Below are positions 49,106 to 58,832 of a stretch of 64,000 nt of DNA, one piece after another. The notes under the pieces were generated by a model. That model worked only from the letters and a program-made list of their open reading frames with translations, was not told the origin of the DNA and ran no database searches. Source of the DNA: CAVQCJ01 sp963711005 (lineage in GTDB: Bacteria; Actinomycetota; Actinomycetes; Prado026); NCBI GenBank assembly GCA_963711005.1, contig CAVQCJ010000004.1:248001-312000 (forward strand). The letters run 5' to 3'. The stretch's first letter is position 1. Each line of letters begins with the position of its first letter. The translations under genes and the position numbers were made by a program.

Positions 49106-52100
49106 CTAGGCGAAGGCCTGCTCGACCAGTGCGCGCTGCTCGGTGTCGTGCCTGTGGTGCGACCCGACGGCCGGCGACGACGACTCCGCGCGCGACACCC
49201 GGACCAGCGGGCGGCCGATGCGTTCGGGCAGGTGCAGCGCCATGAACGGCCAGGCGCCCTGGTTGGCCGGCTCCTCCTGCACCCAGCGGACCTCCTCGAG
49301 GTGCGGGTAGCGGTCGAGCTCGGCCGGGAGCGTCTTGACCGGCAACGGGTAGAGCCGCTCGACCCGCACGATCGCGGTGTCCGGCGCCCCGCGCGCGGTC
49401 CGTTCCGCCAGCAGGTCGTAGTAGACCTTGCCGCTGCACAGCAGGACGCGTCGCACGGCGGCCGGTTCGGCGTCCGCGTCACCGATGACGGCGCGGAAGT
49501 GTCCGGTGGTGAAGTCGGACGTGGCCGACGCCGCGAGCTTGGAGCGCAGCAGCGACTTGGGCGTGAACACGACCATCGGCCGGTGCAGGTCGGAGTGCAC
49601 CTGCCAGCGCAGCAGGTGGAAGTACGAGGCCGGCGAGGACGGCATGGCGACGGTCATGTTGTCCTGCGCGCACAGCTGCAGGAAGCGCTCGACCCGCGCC
49701 GAGGAGTGGTCCGGCCCCTGGCCTTCGTAGCCGTGCGGGAGCAGCAGCACCACAGAGCGACTCCTGTCCCCACTTCTGCTCACCGGAGGCGATGAACTCG
49801 TCGACGATGGTCTGCGCGCCGTTCACGAAGTCGCCGAACTGCGCCTCCCACATGACCAGCGCCGTCGGCCGCGCAACGGAGTAGCCGTACTCGAAGCCCA
49901 TCGCGGCGAACTCCGACAGCGGGGAGTCGTAGACGTAGAGCTTGCCGCCGTCGGCGTACAGCTGCTTGAGCGGCTTGTACTGCCAACCGGTCCTGGCGTC
50001 GACGATGACGATGTGGCGGTGGCCGAACGTGCCGCGCCGGGTGTCCTGGCCGGCGATGCGCACCGCCGCGCCCTCGTTGAGCAGCGAGCCGATGGCGAGC
50101 GCCTCGCCCATGCCGAAGTCGATGCTGTCGGTCTCCACCATCTCGGCCCGGCGCTTGAGCTGCGGCGCCAGCCGCGGGTGCACGGTGAAGCCGTCGGGCA
50201 TGGTCAGCTGCGAGGCGACCACGCGGTCGACGACCTCACGGGTCACGGCGGTCGGCACGTCGGCGGACGGTCGTTGCGGCCTGAGCACGGCCTGCCCCTC
50301 GCGCTCCACCTCGCCGGAGACGTCGCTGAGCGAGTGGGTGTCCTCGGCGGCGTTGCGGGTCTCCTGGAAGACCTTCTCGAGCTGGGACTGGTAGTCGCGA
50401 AGCGTCTGCTCGGCCTCCTCGACCGAGATGTCGCCGCGGCCGATGAGGGCCTCGGTGTACAGCTTGCGCACCGAGCGCTTGTTGTCGATCAGCTGGTACA
50501 TGAGCGGCTGCGTCAGCGACGGGTCGTCGGCCTCGTTGTGGCCGCGGCGGCGGTAGCAGATCATGTCGATGACGACGTCCTTCTTGAACGCCTGCCGGAA
50601 GTCGTACGCCAGCCGGGCGACCCGCACGCAGGCCTCGGGGTCGTCGCCGTTGACGTGGAAGATCGGCGCCTGGATCGTGCGCGCGACGTCGGTCGCGTAC
50701 GTGGACGAGCGGCTCGCGGCCGGCGACGTGGTGAAGCCGACCTGGTTGTTCACGATGATGTGGACGGTCCCACCGGTGCGGTAGCCCTTGAGCTGGCTCA
50801 GCTCGAGGGTCTCCGCGACGACGCCCTGACCCGCGAACGCCGCGTCCCCGTGCATGAGCACCGGCAGCACGGGGAACTGCTCGCCGCGGTTGAGCAGGTC
50901 CTGCTTGGCCCGCACGAAGCCCTCGAGCACCGGGTCGACGGCCTCCAGGTGCGAGGGGTTGGAGACCAGCGACACCTTGATGGTGCTGCCGTCGTCGGCG
51001 GTGAACTCGCCGTCGGCGCCGAGGTGGTACTTGACGTCGCCGGAGCCGTGCGCGCTGCCCGGGTCGATGTTCCCCTCGAACTCGCGGAAGATCTGGCCGT
51101 AGCTCTTGCCGACGATGTTCGCCAGCACGTTCAGCCGGCCCCGGTGCGGCATCCCGATCGCGACCTCGTCGAGGTCGTCGTGCGCGGCCGACTCCAGGAC
51201 CGCGTCGAGCAGCGCGACGACCGTCTCGCCGCCCTCCAGCGAGAACCGCTTCTGGCCCACGTACTTGGTCTGCAGGAAGGTCTCGAACGCCTCGGCGGCG
51301 TTCAGCCTGCGCAGGATCCGCAGGTGCTCGGCCGCCTCGGTCCGTGCGTGCGGGCGCTCCACCCTGGCCTGGATCCACTCCCGCTGCTCGGGGTCCTGGA
51401 TGTGCATGTACTCGATGCCGACGGTCCGGCAGTACGAGTCGCGCAGGACCCCCAGGATCGTGCGCAGCTTCGCGAACGGCTTGCCGCCGAACCCGCCGGT
51501 CGGGAACTCCCGGTCCAGGTCCCACAGCGTCAGGCCGTGCCGGGTCACGTCGAGGTCGGGGTGCTTGCGCTGGTGGTACTCCAGCGGGTCGGTGTCGGCC
51601 ATCAGGTGGCCGCGGACCCGGTAGGCGTGGATCAGCTCCTGGACGCGCGCGACCTTGTTGATGTCGTCGTCGTGCGACTCCTGGACGTCCTGGGCCCAGC
51701 GGATCGGCTCGTACGGGATGCGCAGCGCGGCGAAGACGCCGTCGTAGAACCAGTCGCCGAGCAGGAGCTCGTGCACGTGCCCGAGGAACTGGCCGGACTG
51801 CGCGCCCTGGATGATTCGGTGGTCGTACGTCGAGGTCAGCGTCACGGTCTTGCTGATCGCGAGCCGGGCCAGGGTCTCGGGGGAGGCGCCCTGGTACTCC
51901 GCCGGGTACTCCATCGCGCCGACGCCGACGATGGTGCCCTGCCCGGACATCAGCCGCGGGACGGAGTGGACGGTGCCCAGCGTGCCGGGGTTGGTCAGGC
52001 TGATCGTGGTGCCCTGGAAGTCCTCGACGGTCAGCTTGTTCTGGCGGGCCTTGCGGACCAGGTCCTCGTACGTCGCGACGAACTTGGCGAAGTCCATGGC

Positions 52101-52823
52101 GTCGGCGTGCTTGATGTTCGGGACGACCAGCTGACGGGTGCCGTCGGGCTTGGTGAGGTCGATGGCCAGGCCGAGGTTGACGTGCGCGGGGCGCTGCAGG
52201 ACCGGTTTGCCGTCGACCTCGGCGAAGCCGGCGTTCATCTCGGGCATGAGCTTCACGGCCTGCACGACGGCCCAGCCGATGAGGTGCGTGAACGAGATCT
52301 TGCCGCCGCGCGCCCTGGCCAGGTGGTTGTTGACCACGGTGCGGTTGTCGATGAGCAGCTTGGCCGGGACGGCCCGCACGGAGGTCGCCGTCGGGACGGT
52401 GAGGCTGGTCTCCATGTTGTCGACGACGCGGGCTGCGGCGCCCCGCAGCGGGATGGTCTCGGTCTCCTCGACGACCCGTGCGGCCTCCGCGGCGGCCGGG
52501 ACCGCGACGGGGGCCGGCGCCGCAACAGGCGGCGGGGCGACCGCGGCGGCGGGTGCGACCGGCGACGGCGAGACGGCGTCGAGGGCGTCGACGGCGTCGA
52601 GAGTGTCGAGGGTGTCGACGGCGCCGTTCGGGTGTCCGTTGCCGGTCGCGCGCTCGGCCCGCGGCAGCGTCGCGTCCGCGGGCTGGTAGTCCTCGAAGAA
52701 GTCCCACCACGCGGGGTCCACGGAGCTCTTGTCGGCCAGGTACTGCTGGTAGATCTCGTCGACGAGCCACTCGTTGGGGCCGAAACCGGCCATCGGGTTG
52801 CTCGAAGGTGCCTGGGAGGACAC
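49106..52823 (-). CDS. kgd: 2-oxoglutarate decarboxylase/dehydrogenase E1-E2 fusion Kgd, with apparent 1-nt frameshift
   Basis: From GTG 52823 the frame encodes GPNEWLVDEIYQQYL, a low-complexity linker, an E2-type acyltransferase domain (about residues 125-350, with DHRIIQG) and the E1 ThDP domain (GMPHRGRLNVLANI, HVNGDDPEACVRVARL). After FIASGEQKWGQ (near 49765) it enters a nonsense frame, while the next frame carries the expected VVLLLPHGYEGQGPDHSS to 49106. Deleting one base near 49754 (an extra T on the coding strand) restores a 1238-residue protein, close to mycobacterial Kgd. The gene should be functional if this is a sequencing or assembly error; otherwise it is truncated. Confidence 0.88.
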
Positions 52824-52910
52824 GGGCGACCGCCTGCTTCCGGAGGGTGCGAGCCGAACCCGGTCAGCGTATCCCCGGGCGCGGGCCGACCAGGTGGCCC
52901 GCTCCGTGGA

Positions 52911-53663
52911 TCACGTCACGTCGCGGCGCAGCGTGGTCGCGGCCGCCAGCATCGCGAAGGCCACGCCGTACGCCGTGAGCAGCAGGGCCGCCGCCCAGAC
53001 CGGCAGGTACGTCCCACCGCGCACCGGGGTGCTCTGCAGCACTCCGTCCACCGCACCCCCGGGCAGCCAGCGCCCGACCTGGGGGAGCAGGGCCACGGTC
53101 AGCGACTCCGCCAGCACCGTCCACAGCAGGGCCCCCACGACGGCGGCGATCTGGTTTCGGACCAGGGCGCCCACGCAGACCCCCACGGCCGCGTAGATCG
53201 CGTAGCCGAGCACCGCGCCGGCCTGGATCTGCGCGACGGTGGACGCCGGGACCGTGGCGTGGTCTCGCAGGGCGAGCGCCGCCATCCCCAGTCCGGTGGC
53301 GACCAGCGCGCAGAGCACGCCGATCAGCAGGCCGACCAGCGCGTGCACGACCAGCTTGGCCGTCAGCACCCGCCCGCGCCGGGGCGTGACCAGGAACGTC
53401 GGGGTGACCGTCTGGTGCCGGTACTCGGTGGTCATACCGAGGATGCCGATCACGAGGACCAGCGCGGACGCCGTCCCGGACGCCGCGAAGACCGTGCGCA
53501 CCGTGGCCGGGTCGGACAGGGCAGGCACCCCGGGCTGCCCGGCGGCGAAGACCAGTGCGACGACGTCGAGCGCTACGTACGCCAGGCAGCCGGCCGCGAG
53601 GGCGTAGGTGGCGCGGACACTGGTGATCTTCAGCAGCTCGGACCGCAGCAGACCTCGCGTCAC
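52911..53663 (-). CDS. ABC-2-type exporter permease
   Basis: The 250-residue protein has six hydrophobic segments, starting RSELLKITSVRATYALAAG, then GMTTEYRHQTVTPTFLVTPRR, a hallmark of actinobacterial ABC-2 permeases. The ATG overlaps the ATPase stop by 4 bp (ATGA), so they form one exporter. Substrate unknown. Confidence 0.92.
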   Translation of the reverse strand: MTRGLLRSELLKITSVRATYALAAGCLAYVALDVVALVFAAGQPGVPALSDPATVRTVFAASGTASALVLVIGILGMTTEYRHQTVTPTFLVTPRRGRVLTAKLVVHALVGLLIGVLCALVATGLGMAALALRDHATVPASTVAQIQAGAVLGYAIYAAVGVCVGALVRNQIAAVVGALLWTVLAESLTVALLPQVGRWLPGGAVDGVLQSTPVRGGTYLPVWAAALLLTAYGVAFAMLAAATTLRRDVT

Positions 53664-54571
53664 GGCGCACCGCCCGGGTCGTCGCGGGTCAGCGCGAGGA
53701 AGATGTCCTCCAGGTCGGTGTGCTCCTCGCGCAGCTCGTGCAGCTCGGCGCCGGACCGCAGCGCCGCCCGGCCCACCAGCGCCGCGTCCACACCGAGGAC
53801 GTCCAGCGCGCCGTCCGGCCGGTCCCGCATGCCGGACGGGACGACCCCGTCGACCCCGGCCGCCAGCGCCGCGCGCAACGCGGCCGACTGCGGGGTCCGG
53901 ACCACGACGTGCGCACCGCGTCCGGCGACGAGCTCGGCCAGCGGGCAGGCCCGGACCAGCCGGCCGCGGGCCAGGATCACCACGTCGTCGACGGTCTGCT
54001 CGACCTCGGCCAGGACGTGGCTGGACACCAGGACCGTCCCACCCTGGGACGCGCGGTGGCGCAGGAAGCCGCGCAGCCAGGCGATCCCCTCCGGGTCCAG
54101 CCCGTTGGCCGGCTCGTCCAGGACCAGGACCGCCGGGTCGCCGAGCAGCGCGCCAGCGAGGCCGAGCCGCTGCCGCATGCCGCTGGAGTAGGTGCCGACG
54201 CGGCGCGCGCCGGGATCGGTCAGGCCGACCAGCTCGAGCACCTCGTCGGCGCGCCGGTCCGGCAGGCCGCCGGCGCGGGCCATCACCCTCAGGTGGTCGC
54301 GTCCGGTCCGGCCAGGGTGGAAGCTCGACGCCTCCAGCGCGGCACCTACCGTGCGGACCGGATCGGCGAGGTCGGCGTACGGCCGGCCGTCGATCGTCGC
54401 GGTCCCCTCCGTCGGCGTGACCAGGCCGAGGACCATCCGCAACGTCGTGGTCTTGCCGGCGCCGTTGGGCCCGAGGAACCCGGTGACCGTCCCGGCGGCC
54501 ACCGTGAACGACAGGTCGTCCACCGCGCGCAGGCTGCCGAACGACTTCGACAGGTGCTCGACGCCGATCAC
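53660..54571 (-). CDS. ABC exporter ATP-binding protein
   Basis: The 303-residue protein has Walker A GPNGAGKTTTLRM, signature YSSGMRQRLGLAGAL, Walker B VLVLDEPANGLDP and switch His in VSSHVLAE, plus a C-terminal domain ending in HTDLEDIFLAL, typical of drug-type exporters (DrrA/CcmA class). GTG 54571 is the first fold-compatible start; TACAGT lies eight bases upstream. It pairs with the permease. Confidence 0.93.
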   Translation of the reverse strand: MIGVEHLSKSFGSLRAVDDLSFTVAAGTVTGFLGPNGAGKTTTLRMVLGLVTPTEGTATIDGRPYADLADPVRTVGAALEASSFHPGRTGRDHLRVMARAGGLPDRRADEVLELVGLTDPGARRVGTYSSGMRQRLGLAGALLGDPAVLVLDEPANGLDPEGIAWLRGFLRHRASQGGTVLVSSHVLAEVEQTVDDVVILARGRLVRACPLAELVAGRGAHVVVRTPQSAALRAALAAGVDGVVPSGMRDRPDGALDVLGVDAALVGRAALRSGAELHELREEHTDLEDIFLALTRDDPGGAP

Positions 54572-54626
54572 GTGCCCGGACTGTACTAGCAGCGGCAGCA
54601 CCAACAGCGGCAGCGCGAGCCCTGGG

Positions 54627-57599
54627 TCAGGAGACGACGATCCGGTAGCTGGCCGTCACTCCTGAGGTGAGCAGCGTGTCAGCGGGTTCGTAGACGCGGT
54701 ACACGTACGTGGACCGCTTGGTCGGCACGACCGTGAGCGAGTAGCTGCTGTGGCTGGTCAGAGTCGCGGACCCGACCAGGTGCCATGTGTTGCTCCACAG
54801 GCCCTCGAGCCAGACCCGACCACCGGGACGCCCCGGCGCCACCGTCCCGCTGAACCGTATGGTCTGACCGACGGACGCGGTGGCCGGGATCGTCGCGGAC
54901 GTGATCGCGAAGTGCACCGGTAGCGCCAGCATCGCGGTGGAGCCCATCGTCCCGGCGCCGCCGGTGTCGACGGCGTAGTAGGTCGCGTTCCACGGCGGCG
55001 TCGACGGGAACGAGACCTGTCCGGACGGGTTCGTCGTGGGGCTGCCGACCAGGGTCCATGCGGTCGTGCCGGTACGCCGCCAGTACACCAGAACCGTCCG
55101 CCCTGCGGCCGGCGAGCCGGCCAGCGACCGGACGGTCGCCGTGACGGTGGTGGTCTGTCCGTAGGCCGGAGCGCCGAGCGTCGAGGTCAGCGTGGTCCTC
55201 GACCCGGGGAGGACGAGGGTTCCGGCCGTGCTGACGTCCGGAGTGTTGAACCCGTACGTGCCGTACGTGAACACCGAGAACGCGTAGTCCTGACCGGCGA
55301 CCAGCCCGCTGATCGTGGCACTGTCGAGGCTGCCGGAGTACCCGAGCGTGCCGGTGGTCGCTGTGGGCGGCGTCGATCCGGTCGAGTACCGGACGACCAC
55401 ATTCCCGAAGTCGCCGTTCTGTGGGTGGTCCCACGACAGCGCGGCCCCCCAGGGAGACCCGCCGGCGTGCAGGTTCGTGACGGGCGGCGGGGGCTGCTCC
55501 GGGTAGGTCTTGAACCAGTTGAGGAACTCGGGCATGACGACGGCCCCGGCGTCCGTGGCGGGCGCGCCCTGTGCCCCGGCGTTGACCGACACGACATAGG
55601 GGGTCCCCTCCAGCAGCGCCGCGGTCGGTATGAGGGTGAGCACCCGGGTCGGAGCGTCGTAGGACACGGTGGCGGGGACGACGGCGCCGGTCGTGCCGTC
55701 GCGCAGCTGCACGGACTGACTCGTCAAAGTGCTCGGGTCCATGTCCCGGACGAACGTCACGGTCGGTCGGGCCGTCAGCGGGGGCTGCGGATTGTCGACG
55801 AGGTCCTGCGGCCAGGCCGTGTCGACCCATGCCGCCGGGCCGGGCGTGGTGAGGGTGCCCGGCCCGTGCAGAGTCACTGTGGCAGTGGCCGGCTGGGTGT
55901 CGCCGGGAACCGAGCCGTTGCCGTTGCTCACGGCGATGTAGTCCACCCCGTTCGGCAGCGTGACGTTCAGCGTGACCGGGCTCCCGTCGGCGTCGGCCGA
56001 CGAAGAGCCGAGCAGCCTCAGCTGCGAGTCGTAGGCGGAGACCACGAGCTTGAGCTGGGCCGGCAGAGTGGTCCGGTCGACGCCGACCGGGTCGGGCACG
56101 ATGCTGATGGTCGCCGAGGCGTCCGAGCCAGGTGAGAACCGGTACCAGACCGGACGTCCGGTGTAACCGAACCCGACCCTCCACGTGTTGCTGGAAATGC
56201 TCTGGGCACCCGCGGGGAAGTCGGGCGGGACAGCCGGGATCACCGGGTCGGTCCGGCCGATGGTGCGCGGGCCGCCGACGGCTGCGTAGGCGTCGAGGAC
56301 GCCGTAGCCGTAGAACGGGTCGAACCCGGTCGGACCGCTGTCCCGCGCCGTCCACTCCAGGCGGCTACGAATCTGAGCCGGCGTCCAGGAGGGGAACTTC
56401 GTCCTCAACAGCGCCGTCACGCCGCTGACCAGCGGGGCTGCGAACGACGTGCCGGCGCCGACGAAGTAACAGTCGGTGGGATGCGGATCGCTCGGGTCGG
56501 CGCAGAGCGCGCGCGGCTCCTCGCCGAGGATGTCCCATCCGGGGGCCGCCAGGTCGACCCAGTCACCGAACGAGCTGAACGAGGTCAGCTGCCCGGTGGC
56601 GTCGGTCGCGCCGATCGAGATGGCCTCGGGGTAGGCCGCCGGGTACTGCGGCACGGCACTGCCGTCGTTGCCGGCGGCCACGACGACCGGGATGCCTTTG
56701 CCGACGGCGTACTGCAGCGCTGCCTGCAACGGCGGCGAGGGGTCCGGACCCCCGAGCGACAGGTTGACGACCGTCGCGCCGTGGTCGGCGGCCCACACGA
56801 TCCCGGCGCTCACGTCGGAGTCGAAACCCTCGCCGCACTGGTCGAGCACCCGCACGGGCAGGACCTTGGCGTTCCAGGCCGCTCCTGCGAGGCCGTACCC
56901 GTTGTTGGTGTCGGCGGCGGCGACGCTGGAGACGAACGTGCCGTGACCTGTCGCGTACGGGTCGGCGCAGGTGTTGTCCATGGGGGCCGGTGCGGCGTTG
57001 CTGTCGTCGAGTCCGGCGTCGAAGAAATGGTGACCGGGCAGGACGCGGCCGGCCAGGTCCGGGGCGGTGCTGTCGACGCCGCTGTCCACGACGGCGACGA
57101 CCTGGCTGAGCGAGCCGGTCGTGACGCTCCACGCCTGCGGCAGCCGCACCAGGTCTAGGTAGGGCTTCTGGAAGCTGGCGGAGTAGCCGGGGTCGTTCGG
57201 GACTGTGGTCGCGTGCCGGACGTAGTCGTAACCGGCCCAGGCGACGGCGGGGTCGGCCTTCAGGGCGCGCAGGCTGCCGGCGACGTCGGTGGTCACGACC
57301 CGGGCGTACCCGGTCGAGCTGACTGCACGCAGGGCCGTGCCTCCGGCGGAACGCACACCCGCGGACTCGCGGGCGGAGGTCATGCCCGACCGGAACCGGA
57401 CCAGCACGTGGTCGGTGGCGTGCGCGCTCCGCGTCGCGTGGGTGCTCGGCCGGGGCAGCTGACGAGGTGCCTTCGGAAGCGTGGCCGATGACGCGGGCGC
57501 CGACGCCGTCGCAGGCAGTGCTGTCGCGACGAGCCCCGCGGCGACCAGCGACAGGCTCCCCAGGACTGCGGTGGCGCGGCGTGCAGACCTGTCGGCCAT
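54627..57599 (-). CDS. Secreted subtilisin-like (S8) serine protease with Ig/FnIII tail
   Basis: The 990-residue protein has a signal peptide (residues 1-33, Ala-rich h-region and ALPATASA cleavage zone), a propeptide, and an S8 domain with Asp172 (VVDSGVD), His219 (GHGTFVSSV), Asn311 and Ser385 (GAGTSFAAPLVSG). Four cysteines in the catalytic part may form disulfides. The C-terminal 500 residues hold a pre-peptidase-like beta domain, an Ig/SbsA-like unit (MDPSTLTSQSVQL), a fibronectin-III unit and two Ig-like repeats. It would be an extracellular protease. The ATG at 57599 follows GAGGACC. Confidence 0.93.
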   Translation of the reverse strand: MADRSARRATAVLGSLSLVAAGLVATALPATASAPASSATLPKAPRQLPRPSTHATRSAHATDHVLVRFRSGMTSARESAGVRSAGGTALRAVSSTGYARVVTTDVAGSLRALKADPAVAWAGYDYVRHATTVPNDPGYSASFQKPYLDLVRLPQAWSVTTGSLSQVVAVVDSGVDSTAPDLAGRVLPGHHFFDAGLDDSNAAPAPMDNTCADPYATGHGTFVSSVAAADTNNGYGLAGAAWNAKVLPVRVLDQCGEGFDSDVSAGIVWAADHGATVVNLSLGGPDPSPPLQAALQYAVGKGIPVVVAAGNDGSAVPQYPAAYPEAISIGATDATGQLTSFSSFGDWVDLAAPGWDILGEEPRALCADPSDPHPTDCYFVGAGTSFAAPLVSGVTALLRTKFPSWTPAQIRSRLEWTARDSGPTGFDPFYGYGVLDAYAAVGGPRTIGRTDPVIPAVPPDFPAGAQSISSNTWRVGFGYTGRPVWYRFSPGSDASATISIVPDPVGVDRTTLPAQLKLVVSAYDSQLRLLGSSSADADGSPVTLNVTLPNGVDYIAVSNGNGSVPGDTQPATATVTLHGPGTLTTPGPAAWVDTAWPQDLVDNPQPPLTARPTVTFVRDMDPSTLTSQSVQLRDGTTGAVVPATVSYDAPTRVLTLIPTAALLEGTPYVVSVNAGAQGAPATDAGAVVMPEFLNWFKTYPEQPPPPVTNLHAGGSPWGAALSWDHPQNGDFGNVVVRYSTGSTPPTATTGTLGYSGSLDSATISGLVAGQDYAFSVFTYGTYGFNTPDVSTAGTLVLPGSRTTLTSTLGAPAYGQTTTVTATVRSLAGSPAAGRTVLVYWRRTGTTAWTLVGSPTTNPSGQVSFPSTPPWNATYYAVDTGGAGTMGSTAMLALPVHFAITSATIPATASVGQTIRFSGTVAPGRPGGRVWLEGLWSNTWHLVGSATLTSHSSYSLTVVPTKRSTYVYRVYEPADTLLTSGVTASYRIVVS

Positions 57600-57739
57600 C
57601 GGTCCGGTCCTCACAGCTGTAATCCCCCACTCACGGCTCTGGGCGATGAGACGGTACCTGATGATCCCGGCTCCGCTGATGCACTCGGCGCCGTGCTGGT
57701 CGGTCCGTTGCGCCGCCCGGGGGGCGCGGGGGTGCGCGG

Positions 57740-58813
57740 CTATCCGGCCAACCCCGTCAAGGTGGCCACGACGAGCGCGCCGAGGGTGGGCAGGTGGTAG
57801 CCGCCCTCCTGGACGGCCACGGTCGGCAGCCCGAGGTCCGCGAGCATCCGGCCGGCCCGCCGGTACCCGTCCGCGGTCACCTGCAGCGGGCTCTCCGGGT
57901 CGTCCGCGGCCGCGTCCACCCCGAGGGAGACGACCAGCCCGGTGGCGCCGTGCGCGGTCACTGCGGATGCGATCCGGTCCAGGCCGTCCAGCCACCCGGC
58001 GTCGCCGGTGCCCGGCGCGAGCGGCACGTTGAGGTTCGTGCCGGCGCCGGCACCCGTGCCGGTCTCGTCGGCGAACCCCACGTAGTGCGGGAACCAGCCG
58101 GCGCCGGGGTCGACGTGCGTCGACCCGTAGAAGACGTCCGCGCGGTCGTAGAACAGTGCCTGGGTGCCGTTGCCGTGGTGCGCGTCCAGGTCCACCACCG
58201 CGACCCGCTCGTGCCCGGCGGCGCCGAGCGCCCGGGCAGCCACCGCGGCGTTGTTCAGGTAGCAGGAGCCGCCGAAGGAGTCCCGGCCGGCGTGGTGCCC
58301 GGGCGGCCGGCACAGGGCGTACGCGGTGCGGTGAGTTCCGGCCGTCACCTGGTCGACCGCGGTCAGCGCCGCGTCGACCGAGCCTCGGGCGGCATCCCAG
58401 GTGCCCGGGCCGACGAGCGTCATCGTGTCGTAGCAGAATCGGCCGGCCCTGGCGTGCACGGCGGTGGGGGAGCGCATTGGCAGGCCGGCGAGCAGGCCCT
58501 CGGTCGGGAAGACGTACGGGACCACGCGGTCCTGCCCGGGGTCCTGCGGGTAGCCGGCCACCACCCACTCGTCGTACACGGTGCGCAGGTGCTCGAGCAG
58601 CGCACGGTCGTGGACCTGGTCCAGGACCGCGTCGTCGTGCGGCGTCGCGAGCACCAGCGGGGCCCCGGAGGCCAGCAGCGCCTCGCGGATGGTGGTCGCC
58701 CTGGCGGCCACCTCGGTGCCCACGGTCCGCACCCCCACCCAGATCTCGGCGGCCGGGTCGTGCCGGACGCAGTCCGGCGACCACACCAGCGGGACACCGG
58801 ACAGCGCGGACAT
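57740..58813 (-). CDS. Histone-deacetylase-like amidohydrolase (class II HDAC/acetylpolyamine type)
   Basis: The 357-residue protein has RPPGHHAGRD (active-site His pair), VVDLDAHHGNGTQALFYD (zinc ligands), STHVDPGAGWFPHYVG and EGGYHLPTLG. It deacetylates acetylated small amines or proteins. I chose ATG 58813 because CATCCT lies exactly 7 nt upstream; ATG 58834 is possible. Its start is only 20 bp from the divergent P1 peptidase start. Confidence 0.9.
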   Translation of the reverse strand: MSALSGVPLVWSPDCVRHDPAAEIWVGVRTVGTEVAARATTIREALLASGAPLVLATPHDDAVLDQVHDRALLEHLRTVYDEWVVAGYPQDPGQDRVVPYVFPTEGLLAGLPMRSPTAVHARAGRFCYDTMTLVGPGTWDAARGSVDAALTAVDQVTAGTHRTAYALCRPPGHHAGRDSFGGSCYLNNAAVAARALGAAGHERVAVVDLDAHHGNGTQALFYDRADVFYGSTHVDPGAGWFPHYVGFADETGTGAGAGTNLNVPLAPGTGDAGWLDGLDRIASAVTAHGATGLVVSLGVDAAADDPESPLQVTADGYRRAGRMLADLGLPTVAVQEGGYHLPTLGALVVATLTGLAG

Positions 58814-58819
58814 GTACGG

Positions 58820-58826
58820 CAGGATG
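58820..58826. promoter_or_regulatory. Shared -10 element for two divergent leaderless genes
   Basis: CAGGAT (58820-58825, plus) lies 7 nt before ATG 58833; its minus-strand overlap CATCCT (58826-58821) lies 7 nt before ATG 58813. Both hexamers are good actinobacterial -10 boxes, and there is no room for ribosome sites in the 19 bp between the genes. Confidence 0.6.
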
Positions 58827-58832
58827 CCACCC

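Noticed and set aside
50013..54191. 1392-codon plus-strand reading frame over kgd
   Set aside because: It is antisense to the conserved kgd and ABC genes and shows no recognisable domain; same composition artefact.
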